Below, piece after piece: positions 26,578-35,537 of a stretch of 64,000 bases of DNA. Within the stretch, counting starts at the first letter, position 1, and every line of letters begins with the position of its first letter. The stretch is from Virgibacillus_F sp049310925 (GTDB lineage Bacteria; Bacillota; Bacilli; Bacillales; Amphibacillaceae), in the NCBI RefSeq assembly GCF_049310925.1, contig NZ_JBMERP010000013.1:1-64000 (forward strand). The letters run 5' to 3'. A program made the position numbers and the translations under genes. A model generated the notes under the pieces. The model made no database searches. It was not told where the DNA came from and worked only from the letters and a program-made list of their open reading frames with translations.

Positions 26578-26730
26578 ATGGGAACTAAGAATCAAAGTAA
26601 ACAAACTGAAGTAATGAGTCGTTTACAGAGTGCAGGTATAAAAGTGTTGCCAGGAAAAAAGTCGCCCAAGAACGGAAAGTATTCTGGAATAATCGGAAGT
26701 GAAAGAAAAAAGCGAGTGTTAAATGTTTAA
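26578..26730 (+). CDS. Small protein A (50 aa), unknown family
   Basis: The complete frame is 50 codons: a hydrophilic N-terminus, then RLQSAGIKVLPGKK, YSGIIG and a basic C-terminus. GAGGGTAGGTG precedes the ATG, overlapping the end of the upstream gene. It aligns with small protein B downstream: RL..AGI, GK, G.YSG.IG, RK are shared. A second, frameshifted copy lies at 18671. No known family was recognised. Conservation of the A/B pair across a duplication supports it being a real gene. Confidence 0.6.
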   Translation: MGTKNQSKQTEVMSRLQSAGIKVLPGKKSPKNGKYSGIIGSERKKRVLNV

Positions 26731-26808
26731 AGAGGCCGAATTGGTCTTTTTTTATTTGGAATAACATAATCATACATTGGGAATACAATTAAACGAGGTG
26801 TTCTAACA

Positions 26809-27012
26809 ATGTATAACAATAATGAAAAACAAAACGAAACTTTTCAGCAAGAGCAACAAAAAATTATTGAGCGGTTAGAAGAAGCTGGTATTAGAGCGTC
26901 TATTGGTAAAAGAGTACCTCAAGGTGGAAGTTATTCAGGTGTCATAGGGGATAGCAGAAAAGTTCTAAAAGTAAATTTACTAGGTGTTTACGATTATTAT
27001 AAAACCAAATAG
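26809..27012 (+). CDS. Small protein B (67 aa), paralogue of A
   Basis: 67 residues with GAGGTG ahead of the ATG. A Gln/Glu/Asn-rich N-terminal helix (QEQQKIIERLEEAGI) leads into GKRVPQGGSYSGVIGDSRK and a hydrophobic/aromatic tail VYDYYK. The core is homologous to protein A, with an extra C-terminal segment. A decayed duplicate is at 18894. Between A and B a short AAAGAGGCC...GGTCTTTTTTT hairpin may limit read-through. Function unknown. Confidence 0.6.
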   Translation: MYNNNEKQNETFQQEQQKIIERLEEAGIRASIGKRVPQGGSYSGVIGDSRKVLKVNLLGVYDYYKTK

Positions 27013-27072
27013 TTTACAATGCCTGTCACCGAAATTGGCGATGGTGTCGAACAATATTATTGGAAAAATTGT

Positions 27073-27125
27073 AAGCTGTTAGTTTTGGTTGCGCTATGGA
27101 CGTGCTACCGGAGCTGGCGGCTTTT
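27073..27125 (+). repeat. G-U-rich long hairpin, copy 2
   Basis: AAGCTGTTAGTTTTGGTTGC pairs with GTGCTACCGGAGCTGGCGGC plus TTTT. It is the same element as 19145 and 47120 and lies 60 bases after small protein B, so it probably terminates that unit. Confidence 0.6.
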
Positions 27126-27156
27126 AATTTTGCTTTGGAAGCAAAAAATAGCAAAA

Positions 27157-27430
27157 GGGGACGGTTCTACTGTTTCATTTGCTTTCTTATAAAGTATTTC
27201 TTTGCTCAAAACTAGTTGTGGTGAGAACACTTAATGAGAAAAACAGGATTTGTCTGCTCTCCCTTTAGAGATTGGCTTCTTGATTGCTTTCCATGGTGAG
27301 AAAAAATCAATACATGACATAATTTGAGAAACGATGGTCATTAACAAGTAGTTAGTAACAAATGCTGAAATAGATATGGAAAACTATAGCAACTTTTTGC
27401 TCTCAGTTAGGAAGCACAAGAACCGTCCCC
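27157..27430. repeat. 274-bp element with perfect 12-bp inverted ends, derived from the RDD locus
   Basis: Ends are GGGGACGGTTCT (27157-27168) and AGAACCGTCCCC (27419-27430), a perfect inverted repeat. The interior joins sequence like 24587-24625 directly to the last part of the RDD gene and its 3' flank, deleting the gene body. This is the layout expected of a non-autonomous (MITE-like) derivative, although no transposase is nearby. Confidence 0.6.
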
Positions 27431-27445
27431 CCGTTTCCCCCTGCT

Positions 27446-28012
27446 TCACTGCAAATAACTTAGCCCTTTATTGGTAAGGTTATTAATAATCTCAGCTATT
27501 TCTTTTGGAGATTTGTCCATCCCATTTTTGAGCCAGTTTTCCAGCACGTGGATGCTGCCACTGACTGCAAATATGCTCACATACTCGGAGATTTCTGAAT
27601 CGATTGGATAGAGCGATGACCAATTTTCCACCGTATGCTCACTCGCAACCATCATCACTCTCTTTTTAAAGTTAGAATCCCCATGCTCACTAAACAGTGT
27701 TGCGCACACATCACTGTTCTGTGCCACATACTCAACTATTTTTTCTGTCATTTGCAGCGCTTCGTCATCCTGATTGTGATTATATGCCGTAAGGGTTGCA
27801 TTCATATCCTCAATAATTTCTTCCTCGATCTGATTGAGAAGGTCAAACTGATCCATGTAGTGCGAGTAGAATGTTGACCTATTGATGTCTGCAAATACAC
27901 ATATCTCCTTAACTGTTACAGTTGAAATAGACTTATCTTTTAGTAATTTCATCAAACTTTCCTTTAAGACCATTCTCGTATATTTTTTTCGTCTGTCTAA
28001 TTTAGAATGCAA
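27446..28012 (-). CDS. TetR/AcrR family transcriptional regulator
   Basis: 188 residues. The N-terminal helix-turn-helix runs through VTVKEICVFADINRSTFYSHY, the standard TetR recognition segment. The C-terminal domain is the TetR_C-like ligand part. The TTG start at 28012 keeps the usual RRKKYTRMVLKESLMKLL leader; AGTGGTG lies upstream. It is divergent from the MMPL transporter, which it probably represses. A cre-like sequence overlaps its start. Confidence 0.85.
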   Translation of the reverse strand: MHSKLDRRKKYTRMVLKESLMKLLKDKSISTVTVKEICVFADINRSTFYSHYMDQFDLLNQIEEEIIEDMNATLTAYNHNQDDEALQMTEKIVEYVAQNSDVCATLFSEHGDSNFKKRVMMVASEHTVENWSSLYPIDSEISEYVSIFAVSGSIHVLENWLKNGMDKSPKEIAEIINNLTNKGLSYLQ

Positions 28013-28021
28013 GCGCTAACA
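28008..28021. promoter_or_regulatory. cre-like sequence at the TetR start codon
   Basis: TGCAAGCGCTAACA fits the loose catabolite-responsive consensus TGNAANCGNTNNCA at every fixed position, but has C where stricter versions want A/T. It overlaps the TTG start. It may be a chance match. Confidence 0.3.
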
Positions 28022-28096
28022 CCACTTTCTTTTTATATATATCCGACAAAAGATACATTTGTGTTGGGGAAAAAACATTTGATACTAAACTGTTTG

Positions 28097-28125
28097 TTGA
28101 TTATCCAACACGGTGTCATTATAAT
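28097..28125 (+). promoter_or_regulatory. Promoter of the MMPL gene with an internal palindrome
   Basis: TTGATT (28097-28102), a 17-bp spacer, and TATAAT (28120-28125). ACACGGTGT (28108-28116) is a 9-bp palindrome between the boxes, and GTGTTGG (28061) / CCAACAC (28105) form a wider inverted repeat. Both are plausible TetR-regulator sites. Confidence 0.6.
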
Positions 28126-28153
28126 TGTATGAGGAAAAGGATGCAAGAAGGAG

Positions 28154-30214
28154 ATGGTTTCGATCAACATACCAGCACGAATATTAAAACATAAAAAAGC
28201 AGTTGTTATTGCTTTTATGATCGTTGCCGTACTGAGTGCAATCGCGCAATTTTTTGTATCTGTCAATTACAATATGGCAGATTATTTGCCGGATGATGCA
28301 CAATCAACAACCGCAATGGAAATCATGGAAGAAGAGTTTGAAGGATCTGTTGCGAACACACGAGTCATGATCAACGATGTTACCGTTCAGGAAGCGCTTG
28401 AAGTTAAAGAAAAACTTGCTGCCATTGATGGCGTGAACGATGTAACGTGGTTAGATGATGCAATCGACACAAAGACGCCACTGGAAATAGCCGATCAGGA
28501 CACAGTGGAAACCTATTATAAGGATAACAAAGCAATCATTTCCTTCAGTATTCAAGAAGGGAAAGAAGTAGAATTAACTAATGAAGTCTATGAATTAATT
28601 GGCGAAGAGAATGCGATGGCGGGAGAGGCACTCGATACCGCTATATCGCAAAAAATGGCTGGATCGGAATCGATGTATGCCGCCGCATTGTTAGTACCAA
28701 TTATCATTTTAATATTGATCGTTTCGACAACTTCCTGGCTGGAACCAGTGTTTTTCCTAACCGCAATTGGAGTTTCCGTTCTGATCAATTTAGGAACAAA
28801 CATTTTTTTAGGAGAAGTATCGTTCATTACACAATCGGTTGCGCCAATCCTGCAGCTTGCGGTATCACTCGATTATGCGATTTTTCTACTGCATAGTTTT
28901 TCAGAATACCGGCAAAAAGTAGCGGATCCTGGAAAAGCAATGCAGTTCGCAATTAAAAAATCATTCCCTGCTATCGCAGCTAGTGCAGCGACGACCTTCT
29001 TTGGTTTTATGGCACTAACATTCATGAATTTTGAGATTGGTGCTGACTTAGGGGTCAATCTTGTAAAAGGAATTGTATTAAGCTTTATTAGTGTGATGGT
29101 ATTTTTACCAGCGCTAACGCTTTTATTTTATAAATGGATTGATAAAACGCAGCACAAACAATTACTGCCAAGTTTCAAGAATATCGGCAGTCGTGTTGTT
29201 AAAGTAAGAGTACCTATGTTGATCCTTGTATTCATCATTATCGTTCCGGCGTTTTTGGCACAAAGTAACACGGATTTCACTTACGGAACCGGAGATCAAC
29301 CAGAGGATACGCGGGCAGGCAGTGACAAAATCCAAATAGAAAATACGTTTGGAAAATATACCCCAATGGTGTTACTTGTTCCAAAAGGGGATGTCGCAAA
29401 AGAAGAAAAGCTGGTTGAAGAACTGGAAAATCTCGATCCTGTGACCAGTGTTCTTTCTTATGTTAATACAGTCGGCGCGGTAATTCCGCGAGAGTACCTT
29501 GATCAATCAATTACGGAACAATTTTATTCAGATAACTACAGTCGGATTATTCTTCATACGAATGCAGGAACAGAGGGTGACGAGGCATTTTCGTTGGTCG
29601 AATCTGTTCAGGATAAAGCTGCTGCTTATTATGGCGATGACGCCTATTCCCTCGGGGAGAGCGTGACCTTGTATGATATGAAACAAGTCGTCCAAAAAGA
29701 TAATAAGCTTGTCAATTGGCTGACAATCATTGCGATTGCAATTGTTCTGATGCTTACATTCAAATCCATTTCGATTCCGTTGGTGTTGTTGCTTACGATT
29801 CAGTCTTCTGTCTGGATTAATCTGGCTGTTCCTTACTTCAGTAATTCATCATTGGTTTATGTGGGATATTTGATTATCAGTACCGTACAGCTTGCGGCGA
29901 CGGTTGATTATGCGATCCTGCTCATGGAAGCCTATAAGGAGAATCGTAAGGATATGACTGCGCTTAAGGCAATAAAGAAAACAATTGATGAGAAAATATT
30001 CTCCATTGCAATTTCAGCTTCGATTTTATCGAGTGTTGGCTTTATTTTGTGGATTACTTCGACCAATCCGATTGTTGGTTCGATCGGGTTACTGCTCGGA
30101 AGGGGAGCATTACTGGCGTTTATTATGGTTATTTTCTTACTCCCAGCGATACTGTTGGTATTCGATAAGGTGATTGATAAAACAACTTGGAAAGCGGGTT
30201 TTTATAAAAAGTAA
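28154..30214 (+). CDS. MMPL/RND superfamily transporter
   Basis: 686 residues with the two-fold layout of MMPL proteins. TM1 (about 13-35) and a large extracytoplasmic loop are followed by five helices containing the conserved Asp in AVSLDYAIFLLHSF. The second half repeats this: TM7 near 355, a loop, then ATVDYAILLMEAY and the closing helices. Such proteins export lipids or hydrophobic compounds using the proton gradient. Its control by a divergent TetR gene suggests a drug- or lipid-efflux role. AAGAAGGAG abuts the ATG, so GAGGAAAAGG slightly upstream may be the working site. Confidence 0.88.
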   Translation: MVSINIPARILKHKKAVVIAFMIVAVLSAIAQFFVSVNYNMADYLPDDAQSTTAMEIMEEEFEGSVANTRVMINDVTVQEALEVKEKLAAIDGVNDVTWLDDAIDTKTPLEIADQDTVETYYKDNKAIISFSIQEGKEVELTNEVYELIGEENAMAGEALDTAISQKMAGSESMYAAALLVPIIILILIVSTTSWLEPVFFLTAIGVSVLINLGTNIFLGEVSFITQSVAPILQLAVSLDYAIFLLHSFSEYRQKVADPGKAMQFAIKKSFPAIAASAATTFFGFMALTFMNFEIGADLGVNLVKGIVLSFISVMVFLPALTLLFYKWIDKTQHKQLLPSFKNIGSRVVKVRVPMLILVFIIIVPAFLAQSNTDFTYGTGDQPEDTRAGSDKIQIENTFGKYTPMVLLVPKGDVAKEEKLVEELENLDPVTSVLSYVNTVGAVIPREYLDQSITEQFYSDNYSRIILHTNAGTEGDEAFSLVESVQDKAAAYYGDDAYSLGESVTLYDMKQVVQKDNKLVNWLTIIAIAIVLMLTFKSISIPLVLLLTIQSSVWINLAVPYFSNSSLVYVGYLIISTVQLAATVDYAILLMEAYKENRKDMTALKAIKKTIDEKIFSIAISASILSSVGFILWITSTNPIVGSIGLLLGRGALLAFIMVIFLLPAILLVFDKVIDKTTWKAGFYKK

Positions 30215-30289
30215 CAAAGTGGGGCTCAGCAAGGGCACGCTGACTTAAAAATTAAGAATCTTTTTTCGTTAGGTTTTATTGCTTCATAG

Positions 30290-30930
30290 TTGTAACTGGC
30301 GGTAATTACCGCTGCGGAAATACACTACGCTTTCCGCGGGAGGCTGGTGAGCCTCCTCGTGCTAACGCACTGCGGGGTCTCACCTATGCCTTTCCTCCCG
30401 CAGGAGTCTTCGTGTATTTCCTCCGCTGGGTATAGTGCTAAACAAACGACAATCTTTTATGAATTGATTGATAGGAGCGGGGTAATCCTCCTCGAAATAC
30501 AGTCCTATTTTTTCGTGCGATGTCTTCCTTGTCCTATGGGAACAACACGTGTCAGAAGATTCATAGCTCGGTTTCCTGCGAGTAGTCTACACCTATTCTC
30601 CACTATGATAGAAAAACGCGGATGAATTCTGTGTTTCATAGATGTTCTGCTCACTTGAACAGAAAGCTATCTAAGCTACGGAAAAATGCGAGACTCCTAT
30701 GGGAAAGGAACAGTCTGAAGACCCCGCAGTGAGCGGTAGATGATGAAGGCCGACTAAGACCGTCCTTTGCGGACAACATCGGCATACCCCTTGCCGGGGC
30801 AAGGAGGCTGAAGCGTTCCCCATGGAAAGCGAGTGTTTTTCCGAAGCGATGGACCGGCACCAATCTAGTTAAAAGTGGTAGGAAGTAAATTAACATAGCA
30901 GTTACGTCGCAGTTATCGATCAACAACAAT
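30290..30930. repeat. Long imperfect dyad repeat, copy A
   Basis: The left part (GCTTTCCGCGGGAGGC...GCGGGGTCTC) reappears inverted in the right part (CAGTCTGAAGACCCCGCAGTGAGC...GGAAAGCGAG). The unit ends near CAGTTACGTCGC. A related copy occupies 38706-39120. It contains no credible gene; short open frames in it are by-products of the palindromic sequence. Confidence 0.65.
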
Positions 30931-30970
30931 TTTTAAATAAACAGGCAAGATTAATAAAGGGGAAATGATG

Positions 30971-32791
30971 ATGAGAAAGAAACGGATCCTTCATGTTTTA
31001 ATGGCAACTGTCCTTGTAGTGCCGTCATTTCTAGTACCTGCTGGCGCAAGCGATCATGTGGCAGCGGCAACAGGCGCATCACAAAATGCCGGTGAATATT
31101 CTTCCAAGGATGAAGTAGTATATGCAACACTAAATGCCAATGGAGAACGGCAGGAAGTTTATGTCGTAAACGTATTTGACGTAATTAAAGCAGGAAAGAT
31201 CGTCGATTATGGTACGTATGCAAATCTAAAAAACTTAACCGATTTATCGGACATCAACCAAAAAGAAAATAAGGTTGAATTCACGGCACCAAAGGGTAAG
31301 TTTTATTATCAAGGGGATAAGAATGACGCAGCATTACCGTGGGATATTTCAATTTCTTATCTGTTAGATGGTAAGCAGATAGACCCAGAGGAACTGGCAG
31401 GCAAGGACGGTCATGTAGAAATAAAAATTCAGACGTCTGCCAATGAAAATGTCGATCTCGGATTTTTTGAAAACTATCTCTTACAAATCTCGCTTAACCT
31501 GGACCCTGCAATCTTTGACAACATTAAAACAGGTGGAATGGTTGCAAACGCAGGTAAAAATAAGCAAGTAACGTTTACCGTTATGCCAGAACAGGCGGAG
31601 GAACTTAGCGTTGAAGCAAATGTAGTGGATTTCGAGTTGCAGGGCATGCAAATAACAGCTGTCCCACAATCGATGTCGATCGAGGCGCCAGATATGAAAG
31701 AGATGACTGGCGAGATGAATTCCTTAACCGATGCGATTGAGAAAATCAGCAATGGCGTAGGGGAACTAAATAATGGCGTTTCTGAATTAGACAATGGTGT
31801 AGCGAGTCTGCGTGATGGTTCTGGTCAATACCAGAATGGAATTTCGAATATAAATGGAAAATCGAGTGAACTTATTGATGCTTCGGTATCGATTGACCAA
31901 GGCCTCACTTCAATGAGTAATTCTCTAAGTGAGAACTCAGGTAAGATGGATTTAACAGCGTTGAAAAAACTACCTGAAGGGCTTACGCAATTAGCAGATG
32001 GATTACGTCAAACTGCAGCTGGATTAACAAAACTAAACGAAAACTACGTGGGTGCCTACAACTCTTTAGATAAAGCGATGGTGGCAATCCCTGACTATGA
32101 GATAACGGAAGAAGAGATTAAAGCCTTAAAGAACAGTGGTGCTGACAGTGATGTCATTGATCAATTGGTCGAGACATATTCTGCCGCGCGTTCTGCAAAA
32201 GGAACCTATTCTGCTGTAAAGAAAGCTTTTGACGCAGTTGAACCAACGCTTTTGGAAGTTAATGGATCAGTTACGGAAATGGCAAAAAATCTGGATAAGA
32301 TGTCGACTGATATTTCGTCCTCACTAGAAGGTATGAATGTGGCAGACTCTTTAGGAGAGCTGCAAAGAGGATTGGCGACATTGTCGACCAATTATAAAGA
32401 GTTTCACAGTGGGCTAGCAAGCTATACGGCTGGTGTGGCTCAATTATCGAGTTCATATAATGACGTCCATGCTGGAATTGTGGAACTTTCAGGAGGAACG
32501 GGCGAATTAGAAGCTGGAGTAGATGAGCTTGACGAAGGCACAGATACATTATATCAATCCACAAAGGATATGCCTGAACAAATGAAAAAGGAAGTCGATC
32601 AGATGATTGCTGAATTTGACAAATCTGACTTCGACGCTGAATCCTTTGTTTCCGCTGAAAACGAGAAAGTAAATTCGGTACAATTTGTAATTAAAACAGA
32701 AAGTATTGAAATAGAGGAACCAGAGACAATTGAAGAACCAGTAGAAGAAGAAAAAGGATTCTGGGCACGCTTGATGAATCTGTTTAAATGA
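30971..32791 (+). CDS. Secreted heptad-repeat (YhgE/Pip-like) protein
   Basis: 606 residues from ATG 30971, the third of three consecutive in-frame ATGs and the one 8 bases from AAAGGGG. The signal peptide ends near AGASDHVAAA. An N-terminal domain of about 200 residues is followed by a long helical region. That region carries x3-Leu-x2-Gly heptads (ELNNGVSELDNGVASLRDG near 265, GTGELEAGVDELDEGTDTL near 515) and an acidic Glu/Pro tail. Comparable proteins accompany MMPL transporters in other Firmicutes. The pair probably acts together at the envelope, although a dyad repeat separates the genes. Confidence 0.75.
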   Translation: MRKKRILHVLMATVLVVPSFLVPAGASDHVAAATGASQNAGEYSSKDEVVYATLNANGERQEVYVVNVFDVIKAGKIVDYGTYANLKNLTDLSDINQKENKVEFTAPKGKFYYQGDKNDAALPWDISISYLLDGKQIDPEELAGKDGHVEIKIQTSANENVDLGFFENYLLQISLNLDPAIFDNIKTGGMVANAGKNKQVTFTVMPEQAEELSVEANVVDFELQGMQITAVPQSMSIEAPDMKEMTGEMNSLTDAIEKISNGVGELNNGVSELDNGVASLRDGSGQYQNGISNINGKSSELIDASVSIDQGLTSMSNSLSENSGKMDLTALKKLPEGLTQLADGLRQTAAGLTKLNENYVGAYNSLDKAMVAIPDYEITEEEIKALKNSGADSDVIDQLVETYSAARSAKGTYSAVKKAFDAVEPTLLEVNGSVTEMAKNLDKMSTDISSSLEGMNVADSLGELQRGLATLSTNYKEFHSGLASYTAGVAQLSSSYNDVHAGIVELSGGTGELEAGVDELDEGTDTLYQSTKDMPEQMKKEVDQMIAEFDKSDFDAESFVSAENEKVNSVQFVIKTESIEIEEPETIEEPVEEEKGFWARLMNLFK

Positions 32792-32834
32792 TTATAGGCT
32801 GTTGATAGCGATTAGGAAGAAAATAGATAGATGG

Positions 32835-32870
32835 AGAACCCCACTAAGTTAGTAAACTTGGTGGGGTTCT
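32835..32870 (+). terminator. Terminator after the heptad-repeat gene
   Basis: AGAACCCCACTAAGTT pairs with AACTTGGTGGGGTTCT, a 16-bp stem with one G-U pair and a 4-nt loop, followed by TTGGTATTTA. The T-run is weak but the stem is strong. Confidence 0.75.
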
Positions 32871-32979
32871 TTGGTATTTAACATGGATTTCTTTTCTCTA
32901 AGCTTCGGATTAATTACCTTGATAGTTTTAGACCTTATCGAATTAGTGTGTTTACTTGCCTTTCCATACAGTAGAATCA

Positions 32980-33240
32980 ATTAAATTAGGCGGTGTTCTC
33001 CATTTAATCCTGCATCAAGATTAGCTTGCAGCAAGTTCCGACATTTTCAGTTCAGTTTCGTGCGTCGACGAGCCAATATGTGGAGTGGTGACAATATTTT
33101 TTAACTTCAGAAGCGGATTATCTGCTTTAACCGGTTCCTGTTCATAAACATCAAGCCCAGCAGCTAGGATAGGATCCCTGCTTTAATTGTTCCAGTACAA
33201 CCTTATCAACACGATTATATGCAATAATTTTTTTCTTCGA
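32980..33240 (-). pseudogene. D-2-hydroxyacid dehydrogenase C-terminal relic
   Basis: Read on the minus strand, pieces in different frames give VDKVVLEQLKQG, then AAGLDVYEQEPVKADNPLL and KNIVTTPHIGSSTHE, then NLDAGLNGE. These are the characteristic C-terminal landmarks of D-isomer 2-hydroxyacid dehydrogenases, including the catalytic His in PHIGS. At least two frameshifts are needed and the N-terminal two thirds are missing. It is a dead gene fragment. Confidence 0.75.
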
Positions 33241-33251
33241 CGCAATACCCC

Positions 33252-35537
33252 CTATTGATTATTCACCACCGTATAATGACGCCACTCTTCTGGGAACAAT
33301 TTCTGATATTTTGCCTGTAAAAAACGGTCATCTATTAGTACTATGGCCCCATGATCGTTCTCAGACCTTATCAGTCTGCCTCCAGCTTGCAGCACTTTAT
33401 TCATTCCAGGATAGACGTAGGCGTAATCAAAACCATTATGTCCTTCATTATTGAAATAATCTTTGATAATATCCCGTTCGAATCCGATCTGCGGAAACCC
33501 GACCCCGACGACCATGACTCCACAAAGCCGATCACCTTTTAAATCGACTCCTTCTGAAAATACGCCACCAAGAACCGCGAATCCTACTAATCTTTCATTA
33601 GCGCTTGCTTTGAAGGCAGTCAGGAAATCCTCCCGTAATTCCTCCGACATCCCTGATTCCTGGACGATTGTGTTTATGGCTGGTGCTTCTGTTTTGAATG
33701 CTTCGAAAGCCTTATTCATATAAGCATAGGACGGGAAAAAAATGATGAAATTCCCTTCATGTTTTTTCAGGACATCGAGCATAAACTGGACCATTGGCAA
33801 CAATGTCTGTTCACGGTCACGATAGCGCGTGGACAAAGGCTGAACCAGAATTTCTGCATTTTCATGGACAAACGGAGAGGGGATGGATAACACATAGTCA
33901 TCCTCAGTTCCCCCTAATAGATTTTTATAGTAATTGGCTGGTGTTAGTGTGGCCGAAAAGAAAACTTTAGAACGGAAACCTTTTCCCAAATGCTTGAGAA
34001 GGTGCGATGGATCCAGGCAAAGCAGCTTCATCTTTACCTCGTTCTTGTCGACTTCTACATAAGAGACGAAGCGTTTATCATAGAGCCGGCAGATTTTTGC
34101 GAAGGTACTGGCAGCAAAATAAGTTTCCAATAAGGTTTGATTGGATTCCTCATTCTGAACCAATTCTTCTTCTGCAACTTCAGTGAACTTCTCCACCAGA
34201 ACTGCCAGATCTTCATCCAGTTGTTTTTCTACTATGTTCTCCTGCGTTCGCTTTTCTGCCAGAGAAACATTGACGGCCTTCGCAGCTTTAACGACAGCGC
34301 TATTTATATCTTTGTATTCTTTTTGTACTTGTAAAAACGCTGATTTGAACAACACCGCCGAGTACATTTCCCGCGCACGATCAACCAGGTTATGCGCCTC
34401 ATCTACGAGCAAAACGGCTTGTTTTTTCTGATCTTCTATTAAGCGTTTCAAGGATACTCTAGGGTCGAATATATAGTTATAATCACAAACAACAGCGTCT
34501 GCTGTGTAAGCAAGGTCAAGTGAAAATTCAAATGGACAAACGCGATGTTTGCGGGCATAGGCTTCAATCACTGTACGGCTCATTAATGATTCATTTTCAA
34601 AAATATCCAGAATTGCACCGTTAATCCGGTCATAATAACCTTCAGCAAACGGACAATGCTCAGCAGTACAAATAGTTTCCTCCTGAAAACAGATCTTGTC
34701 TTTAGCTGTAATTGTGACAACCTTAATCTCCAACCCATTTTCAATCAACAGCTGGAATGCTTCCTCGGCAGCTGTTCTGGTAATGGTTTTTGCGGTCAGG
34801 TAAAAAATGCGCTGGAGGTTACCTTCCCCAATCGATTTAACTGCAGGGAAAATAGTGGAAATTGTTTTACCAATCCCAGTGGAAGCTTTGGCAAACAGAA
34901 CCTTTTTATCGAGGACCGTCTTGTAGACTGATCCCGCAAGCTTGCGCTGTCCATCCCGATAGACTCCATAAGGAAATGTCAGCTCTTTGCTGCTGGTATT
35001 TCTGTCAGCTATATGCTGCGTCTTAGCTTTGGCATATGCAGCGTACTGGCTAATCACATCCATAATAAAGTCTTCAAGCTCGATAAGGGTCATATTACGT
35101 TGAAACTGTTTCTGCTCTTCCGTTTTGACTTGCACATATGTAAGCTGAATAGTCATTTCCGCAAACTCGTGATCTTTCGCATAAATATACGCATAGAAGA
35201 CAGCCTGTGCCCAATGTACTGGGTAAGTCTCTTCTGTAATAGTACCGAGCGCGTGTGAAGTAGACTTGATTTCATCGACGATTACCGACCCGTCCTCCTG
35301 AAAAAGCAATCCATCACAGCGTCCGTCCACATGAATTCTTATAGTTTCATAGGGAATCTCTGTTTTTAGATAGACTTCCTTCTGATCATCTTTTTTATAC
35401 GTTTTCTGTATCTTCTGGTGAGCCTTCGTACCATCTGTAAGAGGATTTGCTGAACGGAAACCACCGGACTCAATACTTCCACTTCGAAATACATATTCCA
35501 CCAAATGCCGTACCGATATTTTAACAACGTTTATCAT
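33252..35537 (-). CDS. PD-(D/E)XK nuclease / FeS helicase fusion (XPD/DinG-like)
   Basis: 761 residues. The N-terminal about 180 residues contain DGRCDGLL and VIVDEIKST, a PD-(D/E)XK-type nuclease core as in Cas4/AddB-like domains. The helicase follows: Walker A in KASTGIGKTIS (about 222-232), and four cysteines fit for a 4Fe-4S cluster (KICFQEETICTAEHCPF and RVCPFEF). The DEAH box is in LLVDEAHNLVD, and helicase C-terminal motifs lie in GGVFSEGVDLKG and QAGGRLIRSENDHG. It is probably a repair enzyme that unwinds 5'-3'. The gene stands alone, and ATG 35537 follows AGGTGATT. Confidence 0.87.
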   Translation of the reverse strand: MINVVKISVRHLVEYVFRSGSIESGGFRSANPLTDGTKAHQKIQKTYKKDDQKEVYLKTEIPYETIRIHVDGRCDGLLFQEDGSVIVDEIKSTSHALGTITEETYPVHWAQAVFYAYIYAKDHEFAEMTIQLTYVQVKTEEQKQFQRNMTLIELEDFIMDVISQYAAYAKAKTQHIADRNTSSKELTFPYGVYRDGQRKLAGSVYKTVLDKKVLFAKASTGIGKTISTIFPAVKSIGEGNLQRIFYLTAKTITRTAAEEAFQLLIENGLEIKVVTITAKDKICFQEETICTAEHCPFAEGYYDRINGAILDIFENESLMSRTVIEAYARKHRVCPFEFSLDLAYTADAVVCDYNYIFDPRVSLKRLIEDQKKQAVLLVDEAHNLVDRAREMYSAVLFKSAFLQVQKEYKDINSAVVKAAKAVNVSLAEKRTQENIVEKQLDEDLAVLVEKFTEVAEEELVQNEESNQTLLETYFAASTFAKICRLYDKRFVSYVEVDKNEVKMKLLCLDPSHLLKHLGKGFRSKVFFSATLTPANYYKNLLGGTEDDYVLSIPSPFVHENAEILVQPLSTRYRDREQTLLPMVQFMLDVLKKHEGNFIIFFPSYAYMNKAFEAFKTEAPAINTIVQESGMSEELREDFLTAFKASANERLVGFAVLGGVFSEGVDLKGDRLCGVMVVGVGFPQIGFERDIIKDYFNNEGHNGFDYAYVYPGMNKVLQAGGRLIRSENDHGAIVLIDDRFLQAKYQKLFPEEWRHYTVVNNQ

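Noticed and set aside
30347..30929. ORFs of about 92 codons on both strands in the dyad repeat
   Set aside because: They lie wholly inside a palindromic repeat shared with a second locus and have no family resemblance or ribosome binding site.
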